NCBI GenBank assembly: GCA_019279435.1
Contig: JAAALK010000287.1
Coordinates: 15,314,162 to 15,378,161, forward strand
Reading direction: 5' to 3'
Source of the DNA: Zizania palustris
Lineage: Eukaryota > Streptophyta > Magnoliopsida > Poales > Poaceae
DNA: 64,000 nt
In this document: piece after piece, positions 47,101 through 58,335 of the stretch
How positions within the stretch are numbered: position 1 is the stretch's first letter
Layout: every line of letters begins with the position of its first letter
Translations under genes and position numbers: made by a program
The notes under the pieces: model-generated
What the model was told of the DNA's origin: nothing
The model's database searches: none
What the model saw: only the letters and a program-made list of their open reading frames with translations

Positions 47101-47874
47101 TCATGCGGCTGGCTATTGAAGTTAGTAACCCTAGCCGCGTTGAGAGCAGGCTCGGGTTCGAGGTGACTTCTGCCTCCTTCCAAAACCAGATTTCTTGAAG
47201 AGGTCCTGCGAAGGAGGAATCTTCTCCGACCTCGGCGTAGAACCACTAGAGGATCCAGTTGGTGTACCATTGTTCATTGATGGCCTTCGCTGGAAAGTGC
47301 TGAGCGTGCTCCCTCCGCAGCTAGAAGTTAACACTTCCGAAGACTGTTATCACCTTGGTGTCTTCGGGGCCATCTTGTGGCTTTGGCTGGCAAATAGCTT
47401 CGTGGGTGGCGGCAAAGACCTCCGATCGTCCTTCGCATCCTTCAGCTCGAAGCGCCCATTCAAAGATGGTCAGCCGGGCGATGGCGTTGGGGGACAGTTG
47501 AGGAAAGGTAATATGAAACATCTCTAATACCTGCAACAAAAAGTTGATGGCAGGAAGCCCCATACCCGCTTCGAAGAATGCTTCGAAGACTACAACTTCT
47601 CCGCTTCGTGGCCTCGGGGTCGACTCTGTTCCGGGGACCCGGGTCCTAGCTTCCCGTCCACGGCCTCTTCGATGGATTCCGCAGTGCTTGTAGATTGGCC
47701 GATGAGGAAGCTTTGGGGGATCTTCTTCTTGGATGGAGGGCGGAGCTCTCGAGGATTCTTTGACCAAACGTCTCCCGGAGCCCCTGCCATTGCCGCTGCC
47801 GCCGAAGCTTCCCAAGCTTGCCTCTGCACCAAAGTATTCGCTGCTGTCGGCATGGTGTGGCTGGTCCTCGCCAT
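44150..47874 (-). pseudogene. Element B antisense five-exon gene, partly decayed
   Basis: Modelled exons: 47874-46993, 46912-46248, 46165-45669, 45596-44721, and 44610 to about 44150. The introns are 80, 82, 72 and 110 bp, GT-AG, with the same phases as in E. Exon 1 starts MARTSHTMPTAANTLVQRQ with an alanine run and includes FPQLSPNAIARLTIFEWALR (Transposase_28-like). Exon 3 has LSWLPLLAPFLEKRTSLRAL, matching A. Exon 4 has a coiled coil and the end RYGEISRQVAGIGVLHHLEA ... WIDEACWQKQAQ. Exon 5 has SSERLLTWAELQEK. Defects: a frameshift in exon 1 near 47640 and stops farther on, an indel in exon 2, stops in exon 4 and a frameshift at the start of exon 5. The C-terminal stop position is uncertain. 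Function unknown. Confidence 0.75.
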
Positions 47875-47971
47875 GACTCAATCGCTCAGGAAGTGGGGAG
47901 ATCTGGAGGTTGAAGAGAGTAAGTTTCAGATGTCAAGCACAGTAAAAGTTTTTGGCGGATTCCGATCCCCC

Positions 47972-47977
47972 CTTATA
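47972..47977 (-). promoter_or_regulatory. TATA-like box of the element B antisense gene
   Basis: The minus strand reads GAGGCTATAAGGGGG about 98 bp upstream of the antisense ATG (47874). Weaker than in A and E but in the corresponding place. Confidence 0.5.
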
Positions 47978-48369
47978 GCCTCCCGTTAGCTGCTGCGCTT
48001 CGATTGCATTCACATTGCAGGTTCGACTTCAGTCGCTGGCGAGTGGGCCCAGGAAGCGAAACGGTGTGAGTCCACGGTAAATTTTGATCGTTACCTTTTC
48101 GAGAGCATAACGGCTACTTGAAGAGTAAAGGTTCCAAATTGACGTCTCTTCACGATATTTCGACTACGCAACGGTTCTCTTTCTCGCGAAGTGTTCACAC
48201 AGTAGTCCTGGTTCGAGGCTGTCATCGGGGCTACTTCGGGGTCAAATACCCTTCGAATAGCTGTAACACTTTCAAATCTCTCTAAGTCTCTGAATATGAA
48301 AATATTCCTTGTGTATACTGCTTTCCTACTATACAAGTTAAAATCGGAGAAGCGTATTCGAGGGGCTAC

Positions 48370-48862
48370 TGTTGGGGGAAAATACTTCACCCTCAGGACT
48401 TTAGAGATTGACAGTCAAAGATAACTTATCGGCTTCGAAGCCCGTGCTTATGCTCGAAGGTGGTGAAGTTTCTAAGCCGAAAGGTGCTTCGGCTTACAGT
48501 TCGAAGGTACCCTCCACAGGCTATGAAGCTTCGGTGGAAAATAGCTAGTCTGATAAGATGTTTACCTTATCTTCCTATTCCGGGTAGATTTTACCATTTT
48601 AACCTTGTTCGGGGTACCGAATAGTTTCCACTATGTCGGTTGTAACTGAGGGGCAAATAGGTCTTTTCCTTAGACTTTTTGCCTATAAATACCCTCCTTC
48701 TTACCCTGTAATAGGCATCGAATACTCAACTATTCAATACACAAATTCAGACTACTTAAGCTATTATCCAATTCAGCGGCTTGAGATAGTTCTCAACACA
48801 AATCTACTGTTTGTGAGTTCTTAATCTTAGAGAACCTGTTAGTGTAATCTTTTACACCAACA
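48370..48862 (+). repeat. 3' LTR of element B
   Basis: 493 bp, after the purine tract cgaggggctac, followed by target duplication GAAAC (48863-48867). About 13 differences from the 5' LTR by eye, most of them transitions. Confidence 0.92.
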
Positions 48863-48867
48863 GAAAC

Positions 48868-50152
48868 AAATTTAGCCCAACCCAAAAGCCTAATATATGT
48901 AGTTTTTTGTTTTTATTTTTTTTTTGAAAAATGATATTACTATATTTCCAATGATCTACTAAACAATTCACCCAAAAATAAAAACTATACCAAATATTTT
49001 TAACATTGTATTACAATTTTTATTTATATTCCTAAAATTTTTCTAGATTTTCCTACAATTTTTTATTTTTCTGAATTTTTCTATATTTTATATGATTTTT
49101 TTTCTATTTTTTGAATTTTCGAATAGCTAAGCGGATTTTGACGTAGACCGCTCGGTTACCGAGCCAAATCAAGCGATAACCGTTTAGTTCAGAATTTTAA
49201 ATTCAAAATTTGGAAAATAAATTTTAACAAGTTTAGCCTAGTTACCACTCGATTATCATAGTAATTAACCACATATCTATGTGTTTGCATTGGGTGGTAA
49301 CGAACTAGAAACAGGTAGGTAAACATGTTCGATAGCTCAGAATCGACGAGCAAGCACTAGACCTTTGAAACGGTGGTAGGGAGCGACTCGGTGGAGATGT
49401 TGGCTCTGAATCTGAAAGTTGCCTTGAGGAAATGGTGAATAGGCGAAATTTCTTACGGAAATTTGTTAGTTTGAGATTTCGTAGGCCTGAAGTTCCCAGT
49501 GGATCCAGAGATTACAGGGTTTCGAAAGTTCTAGACATACCATAAAATCAATAAACATCTATAAAAATTAATCTAGCTAACAATATAAATAAATACGAGT
49601 TTAAACAAGGTTGTTAGGTACAACTTTTACATTCAAATACGTTCCACAAGCTAGATAGCAAGTAAACCCAACAATATAAAAATATAAGTTACTAAGAATA
49701 CAAAGAACACAAAGAGTTATTTTCCAAAGTTTATATCCATCGATCCTACATCTGTGTTGAGGAGGCCCCAAAACCGGGTCTCTTTCAATCCTTTTCCACA
49801 CCAATCCTTAATTGAAGTTAAACTTGGATTTTCACTAATTATTTTGTCAAAGCCAAGGTAAAACATGTACAAAAAACTACATCGTTGTTTTTTATAGTTG
49901 TTTCTTGGTGTTACAAATAATATCTTGAATGTTAAATCTGTTTAAAATATTCTTTTAACAAAGTGATGACCTTTTCATCAAGTTTTGAAACACTATCCGA
50001 TTTTTTGTATTTTGCACGATGCCCTAAATGAAGCATTTTTATAATTATTGGGAATAGGTATAGACAACCCACAAGTATTGACCATCGAATACATAATCCC
50101 CAAACTATAAAATTAGATTCTTAATCCCCGTTAATGTATGCCTAACAAATAA
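48868..50152. other. AT-rich intergenic DNA right of element B
   Basis: No supported gene. 48900-49100 is low-complexity T/A-rich. The part near 49140-49190 (ccgctcggttaccgagccaa) contains a short inverted repeat, CTCGGTtaCCGAG. Short ORFs have no recognisable domain. Confidence 0.5.
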
Positions 50153-50522
50153 CCATCTCTATTAGTTTGGCATGACTGTTCTGCATATATTACTGTTGAC
50201 ACTAGTACGGAGACACTTAACTGGCTTGGCGTGGACAATTGACAAGTACAACTATTAAAATAAAATAATTTTGTCATATTTTTTATAGTTCACAACTTAT
50301 AATATTTTTTATAGCTTAAAACAATTTTTAATAATATCCATCTCTATTAGTTTGGCATGACTGTTCTGCATATATTACTGTTGACACTAGTATAGAGACA
50401 CTTAACTGGCTTGGCGTGGACAATTGACAAGTACAACTATTAAAATAAAATAATTTTGTCATATTTTTTATAGTTCACAACTTATAATATTTTTTATAGC
50501 TTAAAACAATTTTTAATAATAT
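50153..50522. repeat. 185-bp tandem duplication
   Basis: 50153-50337 and 50338-50522 are direct copies that differ visibly at only two adjacent positions (agtacggag against agtatagag). A very recent event in AT-rich DNA. Confidence 0.93.
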
Positions 50523-50524
50523 TA

Positions 50525-50797
50525 GGTTTCGTTTAGTTCAGAGAAAATATAAGACGAGACGATTCAGTCCTAATTTGTTTGGATGTGATTGTGTAATCTT
50601 GTGTTTGGTTATAAAAAATAGAAATATCTCAGTTTCGTATTTGGTTGATGAATTAAAAAAATGAGACTCGGCCCCGTGCACGATATACGCTGGAGTGCAC
50701 AACTTCATCCTACTTAACTCCCAATCGAACATCATAAAAAATAAAAAATAAGACTGTTCCATTCCATTTCATCCGTGTAACTAAACACTATATCTTA
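50525..50797. mobile_element. Possible MITE upstream of the host gene
   Basis: The left end ggtttcgtttagttcaga and right end ccgtgtaactaaacactata have related inverted cores (gtttagtt / aactaaac). The interior is AT-rich and non-coding. Terminal repeat and target duplication are imperfect. Confidence 0.4.
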
Positions 50798-51295
50798 CCA
50801 TCTTATCTCTTGCATTAGAGCTGGGCGACGAGAGGTTTCCGTCCGCCTCACAAGTACAAATCACGTATACCTGCCAGATGGGGCGCAGTGGCACACCCTC
50901 ATCGCATGCCACTCGCCCCCACTAGTCAGTCTCCCTGCTATCTCCTCCCACATCAAACCCAACGTGCGCCAAGACCATCCCCCACGTGCTTCTTTTCCGC
51001 GCCCCCACCTTAACCGCGACGCGGGCCCGACCATGGGCCCCACCCGTCAGCGACCCGCCCGCCGCAGCCATGCAATCAAGACGGGGGCTGAACCGGCGGG
51101 TGGAAAAAGAGGGGGACACACGTAAAGCCGCCGCTTCGTGTCGACGCGACGTCCCCCTCTTCCTCCTCTCCTCTCGACCTCGCGCGCATCTCTCGCCGGG
51201 CCTAGGGTTGGTTCGACTGGGTTGGGCCGTCGGCTGGCGGCGGTGCGATTGGATTCGTGGGGGGCGGGTCTTGTGTGTGTGTGGGAGAGGAGAAG

Positions 51296-54200
51296 ATGGC
51301 GGGAGGGAAGAAGCGGAAGGCGGAGGCGGCGCGGCTGGAGGAGACGGACCGGGCGCTTTACGGCGCCTTCCGGGGAGCGGCCAACTCGCTCTCGCAGCTT
51401 TACACGCTCTCCATGGGAGGGCAGAAGATCTCCTTCCAGGCGGGCGAGCGCCACGCGATGGTACGGGGCGGCACCGCCCCACTCCCTCCCTCCCTTTGCG
51501 GCCTTTCCGTGTGGGATGCGGTAGTGTTGGGGGTTCGGGTCTGATGTGGTGATGCTGAGAGGGGCTGTCGTTCTGGGGGATGTTTGGGGATTTCGGTTCG
51601 ACGGCGGGAGGATTCGTTTCCGCGGTGAATTCGACTGGAGGGGAATTTCGTGCCGATGCCCCTTCTTTTTAGAAAGCTTTTCATTCCCCTAGTAATTTGG
51701 ATAATTCAATCGCCTTGTAGTGATTGAACATTTACAATTTTAGGTGAATATTTTATGCTTGCTGCCTGAATCCGGTACCCACTGTGCACTAGTGCAGTGT
51801 GCACATAATTTCGATTGTGAGCTACCGGCTTATTATGGATACAATTTAGTTCGTACTGCGTCCTTTTGTCCTCACTGAATATTATATTGTTCGTGATGTG
51901 CCAATACAACTGATAGTTTCATAAGCACTCTTGTACTAATAATGGAACCATTTTGATCGGAGGTATCAATCTTTTTTAATGGTAATAGAGCCAAAACTCA
52001 TCTGAATTGCCAACGATCCTTCACAAGTAGGTTCTTTGTCAATACAGCTTTTCACCTCTTAGTTGAAATGTTGGTAGACATCCCACTCGGATAATGATGT
52101 TATCGGAGGGAGAGAGTGGAAAGCAGACGAGAGAAGTCTTAGCTTGTGGAACAGGTTACTTCTGCAGTAGTACTAAGGATACACCCTTTTCAACTTTGCT
52201 TCAACTTGTCTACTGTTAAATGTAGCCAGTAGGTACGGGATGCTTCTTTTGTGACTTGGGTGGCATTCTTAGTTTAAGAAGTTCCACACTTCTGCTGTAT
52301 GACAATGTTGATACCTGGTTATGTTTGTCCATATAGTTTTTCTGTAATTCTATGGATTTAAATCCTTGCCAATTCTGGTGTTGCATGACTGATCAAACAT
52401 CAGAATTGTCCATTTTCCATTTGTCCTGAATGTGATGGCATGCAAAGCTTTTGCATGTTCTTGCAAAAATTATTGGACCACATTTCTTTGCATTTGGGCT
52501 TGCAACATCCTTCTGCTATGGTTTGGTCAGAACTCATGATGCGGCTGAGCTTTATTCCCGGTCTTTGTTTTCATAGAACACTGAAACACCATAGCCAATT
52601 CCTGCTGAGCATGGTCTAATATTATTTGAACCCTCGTGGAACAATACACTAGCCAGCATTGGGTACTTGTATAAGTTGTATTGTTTGTATGGGACTGTAT
52701 AACTCTTTGTGTTGGCATTTAGATAGGTATATATTTTTATGTATTCCAAATTTCCAATGCATTGCCAATTAAGGACAAAGAGGTTCCTTCTGAGTTGACA
52801 TATATCTCATTGCGAAACAGAGGTAGCAAATATAGCAGTTACTTATATGAATTCTTAAATTCTGTACTTTGAAGACAACTGATTGATGCAGTGTTGCTGC
52901 TGCATGCATTTAGTTCTTTGAAATATTTCTGTTTTACTAGTTGAGTGTCCGTGCGTTGCAACGGGAAAAAAATATAACATGGAAAGAACATCATGAAAAT
53001 GATATAAATAACTTTAAAAAATGATAAAATAATATTCATCATAATTCGGTTTCAAAAGTAATATATCGGTTTTAAAATAAATATAGATTTTACTAACAAT
53101 AGAGTCTACATGTCAATGAGAAGCTAGTGACGATGGCAGATTCACCACCACTAGCTTCTTTTAAAGTCATATATATTATTCAAATATCCAATATAAAGAT
53201 GGGCCCCTGCCCTGCTTCTAAAATAGCTCATGTTCTGGGTGGCTGAAGAAATGTTAATCCTAAATGGTCTTGCTCTGCAAAATTAATAAATGTTTGAGCA
53301 TCTAGTTCTTTTGACATCTTTGTTTATTTTCATCTCTTTTGTTTTCATGTAGACAATTCTTGTTGTTTAAACCCATGTAAATATTCTGGACTCCATACAC
53401 CAAAGATGGAATATTGGCATTAAATCATAGAGTTTTCTGACTATGTTGCTTGTTGGGAACTATGGTCTTTCTTAGGGGAGTAATGATTGTTACATTACTC
53501 CTGGCGGAGCGGTGAAATGCATTGAGATCGGAAAGACACCAACAGTGAAAAACACTTTGCTGGGCTGACATTGACACTGAGAAACAAAATCTAGGGTAGC
53601 AAATGGGATTAGAGACCCCAATAGTCCTAGCTATAAATGATGGATACTAGGTGTTGTGTGACTCAACCTGTGCAGTACTGTAGTTAACGTGTTAAGTATC
53701 CCACCTTGGGAGCATGTTCGCAAGAATGAGACTCAGAGGAATACTGTTATGTCCAGGGTCTTGGGATCCCAAACTTCATAACCAATAGTGATGGGTAGCC
53801 ACGTCTCGAGGATGTTCCCCTCTTGTCGCACGGTAGAGGGTGTTCACCTCTTGCCGCAAGAATAGATAGACACAACAGGAAGCTTTGCCTTGGCCGGCTT
53901 GAGCAGAAGAAGGGAAATAGATAGTTTATTACTTGCCTTGGCTAAAACGCCAACCTTTAATATATACAACTCTTAGAGATATAACTCCTAATCTGAAATC
54001 TACTAAGGACTCCTAACCCAATACGACAAGGACTCCTATTTAAATTTGCTTCTTATAATCTAGCTAAGAGATAAACTGGCTAACTAACATATCTTCTAAA
54101 GATTATATCCTGATTGCTATTTGATAAACTAAAGACTCTTATAGCCGAGTCCCTAGCTAGGACTCTCCTAGTGCCCAGGCTCTCCTAGCACCCTCCTAGC

Positions 54201-55518
54201 CTAGATCTCTTGGACTCTCCTGGGCACCTGGACTGTCCATAACAAATATGTACTAAACAGTAGTGACCGAACAATAATTGCACCTGCTTTCAAAGATCTA
54301 CTTGGTGCATATAGTTTACTATAGAACAATACATTTCACTTCTTTTTCAACCTTTTTCATTAACTGCTAGACATTTGTTTCTTTCTTTGTATAATCGTAT
54401 ATCCCTTTTCACTAATGGTTTTCAATCTAACTGATTCAGGAAAAGCTCTATGAATGGATCTTGAGGCAGCATGAGAATGGTTTGAGGCTGACAGTTGCTG
54501 ACATAGCCTCCCACATCCAGGTTTGTAGTTATCCTCTTCTAAATTTCCACTCAATTTTCTTATAGGGAACTATTGAAAATTTAAAATATGGACTAATGGA
54601 CTTGAAGAACTCGGATTGATTGCCATTTCCTGGTCATTTCCCATGAATATGCCTTGCTGCCTAAATCCTAATGAACAAGAAAATTACTTATTTGAAAAAG
54701 TGGCATTCCCTTATTTACCACTTGTCCATTCTTGTCTTCCTTTTTGGAAATATAACATGTTTACCTTCGCAACATGAGTCCCACCCGCAGAGGCGGGCAC
54801 AAGATTTGGAACATGGGTATTCAAAATTCTAGATGGCAATTTTTTTGACAGTCTAAATTATAGTTTTATAACATAGAATTAAATCGAAACATCATTGATT
54901 AATAAAATTAATCACAACTTGAAATTGTCCAGCTACTAATGATCAACATATCAGAGTGGCAACATGTGAAATAAATAGAGGATAAACAACAAAATGGTAA
55001 CAAAGCTTATAACTTACAAGCTACAGGGCAACTTTTCAATCCTTAATTCTTTGAAAATGAGTGATGATGTCCTTATCCTTAGCTTGCAGGAAGAATTCCC
55101 TTTCAATCAATGTGACCAAGCTACCATTCAAATATTTATGTCCCATCTTGCTTTTTCTCTTGTTCTTTATCAAATTCATTATAGAAAAGACCCTCTTAAC
55201 ACTAGCAGTTGCAACAGGAAGAATAAGCACCAATTTGAGAAGTTTATAAACAATTTCATACCGAGGAACCTTTCCTTGTTTAACTAGCATTATAGACAAC
55301 TCTACTAGACTTCTCAAATTTTTGAAGTTTTCATCATTTTTGACATCATTGATATAGTGGTGCAGCTGAAAATGAAGCTGATTCATTTCTTCAAATGAAA
55401 AGTCATGTGGATAGAACCCAACAAGCTTTCCCAACATTAAAAGCAGAAAAGAAAGTGAGCTTTTGTTTTGTTTGATTGGATTTCTTTTTATTTTTTGATG
55501 TATATACATAGGATACAC

Positions 55519-55549
<31 letters not shown>

Positions 55550-58335
55550 TGCAAAAATAATAGGTATTCAATTGTATACCTTTGAATACACTTAGGCCCG
55601 CCCCTACCCACCTGTCATCTTTTTCTTCTGGCCACACCTGCAGCAAATCAGTCCCGCCTGTCTTCCTAATGAACAAGAGAATTCCTTATTTGCCATTGAA
55701 TATTAATTAGGTCCATTATTTGCCATCGAAAAAGTGACATTCAGCATTTCCTTATTTGCCACCTGTCCATTACTACATTCTTGTCTTCCTTTTTTTTGGA
55801 AATATAACATGTTTACCTTTACAACACGAGTCCCACATGTTATCTTTCTCTTCTAGCCATACCTGCAGCACCTCAGTGGTCAGTACATCCATTGCTGAGT
55901 GCTGACAAGATGAACCTGTGCTGGTTCCACTCCTGTGTGTAACCCAGCAGCTTTGGTAAAGTAGTTATCAAGGCTCTCCACCGAACACTCAGCACCTTGA
56001 TCTGGCTTGAAAAATCCAGCAAGCTTTTATCGGTACCCTCCTGTTCTTTCAGGGAATGGACACTGGGATAGGTTAACACTTTATTAAAATCATATGATTG
56101 AGCATGCTCTCCAGGTTTTATGGCAATAGAAGTTGTACTGTAGAGGCGATTTAATTATGCATTAGGTGAGTATAATACTTCTAGTGCCACCCTAGCATGT
56201 TTGAATGTTTCATAGTTCCAGACCTAGTGCCATGAAAGATGCAAGTATTGTGTCTGCTGGTCATATTGTTTTGGAATAGGACTACGGGAGTGTGATGATT
56301 GTTCAATTTTCTGTCTTGCATCACATGGCTTGATTTTGTTTTATGTTTGTTAAATTGGATAAAGTGTTCCCTGGATTTTGTTAGTACTAGCAATGTTGCG
56401 GGCTTGCGGCACATCTTGAACATGCCACCAAGGCACCAAGAATGGCCAGACGCCCATGACCTTGCTTGGCTAGAGCTGATGATTTGTGAAGCGCGGATAC
56501 GGCCAAATTCTCATGTACCTGTGTCAGATACTGTATCCGATATGGATATGCTCGGATACGTATCTGACATATTCCATATTTTCACATTATTCAAAAAAAC
56601 AAAAAAAAAACGAATATCTCCCACCTTCCGATACTTCTCAAATACTTTCAGAATCAATTATTACCCAGTTACCCCCAAACCAACCCAACCAATCAAGGCT
56701 TACCTCTGGCTAGCTTCCAAATTGCAGCCTCACACATGGCCACACCTTGCTGCCAGCATGCTCGAGATCAGCCATTTTCAGCTCGCTGAGCTTCAGATCC
56801 ATTGCCAGTTGCCACCAAGCTTGGTCTGAGCAGATCGGGCGTCACCCTGCTCATCTGACATCTATCCGTTCATGCCAGCATGCCGGTTCACCTCAAGCTT
56901 CAAACTGTTAGCCGGGGCCAACTGGGACCAGTCGACTAGCCCGACCGAGGTGGTGAGGTGAGCTAACCCTCTTGACTCACCTCACCTCAACGGTGGCGAG
57001 GTTCCTGCTAGAGGTGGCAGCGTGGATCCTTCGTCACCGCCACCGCTGTCGCTGCCATCGGGGCAGCAAGCGGGCAAGGTGGTGGCGACAAGGGGCCTGT
57101 GGTTCAGCAGGGGTGACATCTCGATGAGCATGTATGGACAGTACCATGGACTTGCTGGGCCTCTAGCGGAGCAGCTCGCACGCTGGCACATTATAAGAAC
57201 CACTTTATTAGATTATTATATGTAGTACTTTTATAAGCATCAGTTAATTTCTGCTAATTTCGGTATCAGTTTTTTTTTTGGAAAATTACGCATTGAAGTA
57301 TACGCCATATCGCGCATCTCATATCTATATTCGTCCGGGTAACGTAGCTGATGAATGTGGTGGTGAGTGCTACCGTATCGGATATCTCTACACTGACCAC
57401 AGGGAGGCCCGTGTTAATCCCCTGATCATGAGCCTTCCAACGCTGCCATATCCATCCTCACACTTAACAATTACCACTTGTGCTCTCAGTAGAGGGGTGA
57501 ATGCTCTGGCATTCGTTCAGAAAGAAGGAAACAGCTGGGTTGGTTGAATTAGTTGCTGCTGGTGGTGGTGGTGTGCTGCTTCAGCATGGTGGAAGTGTGA
57601 GAGCAAGTGAGGAGGAATTAGGAAGGGAGAAGAAATTGTCTTTTCCTGTTTAGTTTAACAGCAAGATGATTGAAGTGGAAAATAATGGAAGACAAAATTG
57701 AACTAGGGGCAAACAAAGGAAATCAATTTTTTGATGTTAAAGAAGGGATTAGGTTATGGAAAAATAACTAAATAAATATTTTTTTAGCCACAATGGTGTT
57801 TTGTGAATAAGATGAACTTGCCATCCCTGCATGCTTATCTTTGACCCGATGCTTTGATTGCTGTCTTTGCCAATTTGCGCCTCCAGCTATAACCTCTTAA
57901 AATATCGTTAGGCACTTATGCTGCATCTTTTCCTTCTGCACCGTCCTTAAAACACAGTTACTTGTGCATACTAATCGTCTATGCTTTTAGCACGAGATTC
58001 AGTATGGAGGTGACAATGCATCAGCCTCTCCAAGATCACAGCATGCAAGCCAAAGCACACAAGCTACAGTGTCTATGTCCAACACAATGAGCCAGCAACC
58101 ATCGCCGAGCTTATTTGCACTAGGAAACACAGGACTGACGCAGACCAAGAACTCAGTGGTCTTTTCAAATGCATTATCCAGCCCCGTTCGCCGGAGCCTC
58201 CAACCATTCCACCTGGAGCAGGGTGGGGATGCAGGGTATTTTACAAATGGCGTTAACCGTGATCAAAACCCCACTGCTTCAAATGATTCATCAATGGACA
58301 TGCATTCAGACAGCCCAGCTCATGACTCTTACTGA
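51296..58335 (+). CDS. Conserved plant protein of unknown function, three exons (196 aa)
   Basis: Exons 51296-51460, 54440-54520 and 57991-58335 join in frame (phase 0 at both junctions; GT-AG introns of 2,979 and 3,470 bp). Exon 1 encodes a basic start (MAGGKKRKAEAARLEETDRA) and a helical region with FRGAANSLSQLYTLSMGGQK and FQAGERHAM. Exon 2 gives EKLYEWILRQHENGLRLTVA and DIASHIQ. Exon 3 begins HEIQYGG and is a serine/glutamine-rich, probably disordered tail ending DMHSDSPAHDSY. The lysine/arginine start could be a nuclear signal; no signal peptide or membrane segment is seen. I recognise the pattern as a conserved land-plant family but cannot assign a function. The upstream 450 bp is GC-rich and lacks a clear TATA box. 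All three exons are intact, the only convincingly intact multi-exon host gene here. Confidence 0.85.
53503..53742 (+). pseudogene. rrn16: Nuclear fragment of plastid 16S rRNA (NUPT)
   Basis: Matches the plastid 16S rRNA 3' major domain in order: ggcggagcggtgaaatgc, gagatcggaaagacacc, ctttgctgggctgac, gggattagagacccca, agtcctagc, gatggatactagg, gttaagtatccc and ttcgcaagaatgagactcag. Differences from my recollection of the plastid gene are mostly C-to-T and G-to-A, typical of methylated transferred organelle DNA. It lies sense-oriented in an intron and is not a functional rRNA. Confidence 0.88.
53745..54244. mobile_element. Solo LTR, about 500 bp, inserted at the edge of the plastid fragment
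   Basis: TGTTATGTCCAGGG at the left and CTGTCCATAACA at the right give TG...CA ends with a short inverted terminus (tgttatg/cataaca). It is flanked by AATAC (53740-53744) and AATAT (54245-54249), a 5-bp duplication with one mismatch. No coding domains. Probably copia-type by size; the family is not identified. Confidence 0.65.
54788..55606 (-). mobile_element. hAT element relic with 8-bp target duplication
   Basis: Terminal inverted repeats CAGAGGCGGGC (left) and, inverted, TAGGGGCGGGC (right). They are flanked by CCCACCCG (54780-54787) and CCCACCTG (55607-55614), an 8-bp duplication with one mismatch, which is the hAT size. It is 819 bp, an internally deleted element retaining the 3' end of a transposase gene. 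Confidence 0.82.
55036..55490 (-). pseudogene. hAT transposase C-terminal dimerisation domain fragment
   Basis: The minus-strand frame reads SIMLVKQGKVPRYEIVYKLL, then LVLILPVATASVKRVFSIMN, LIKNKRKSKMGHKYLN and LVTLIEREFFLQAKD, the signature of the hAT family C-terminal dimerisation region. The catalytic RNase H-like part is missing. The frame upstream runs into a TA microsatellite and is not protein-like. Confidence 0.85.

Larger units (their letters stand above)
16276..48862 (+). mobile_element. Element B: Tat-lineage LTR retrotransposon split by three nested insertions
   Basis: The target duplication GAAAC (16271-16275 and 48863-48867) brackets 32.6 kb. Removing C (17574-28851), D (29629-32835) and E (33087-40121) leaves about 11 kb with the same plan as A: LTR 16444-16936, leader, gag (17143-17573, 28852-29628), protease (to 33081), pol (40127-43466), spacer repeats, antisense gene (47874 to about 44150) and LTR 48370-48862. 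The LTRs are 493 bp and differ at about 13 positions by eye. The 5' boundary is unusual: a short LTR start and a copy of the element's own 3' tail precede the full 5' LTR. The coding regions hold many TAG/TGA codons, so B is inactive. Confidence 0.9.
51461..54439 (+). other. Intron 1 of the host gene
   Basis: Donor gtacgg after ERHAM and acceptor ctgattcag. It holds a short grass repeat motif near 52940-52975 (tccgtgcgttgcaacggg), a plastid 16S rRNA fragment (53503-53742) and a solo LTR (53745-54244). No other coding potential is convincing. Confidence 0.75.
54660..55875. repeat. Ancient tandem duplication inside intron 2
   Basis: The segment with cctaatgaacaagaaaatta, cattcttgtcttcctttttg and gaaatataacatgtttacct (54660-54787, continuing after the hAT at 55607-55650) is repeated at about 55660-55875 in diverged form, with an extra 50 bp or so. 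The hAT element sits in the first copy only, so the duplication came first. Confidence 0.75.
54521..57990 (+). other. Intron 2 of the host gene
   Basis: Donor gtttgtag, acceptor atgcttttag. It contains a tandem duplication (54660-55875), a hAT relic (54788-55606) with a TA microsatellite (55524-55549), and other unclassified sequence. An open frame at 57278-57547 has no recognisable domain and I do not call it a gene. Confidence 0.7.

Noticed and set aside
50922..51552. ORFs of 128-188 codons around the first exon of the host gene, in other frames and on the minus strand
   Set aside because: The region is GC-rich. Only the frame beginning at 51296 splices in frame to exons 2 and 3 with a conserved-looking product.
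57278..57547. 89-codon ORF inside intron 2 of the host gene
   Set aside because: No recognisable domain or splice context. It looks like chance openness in sequence of unknown origin.
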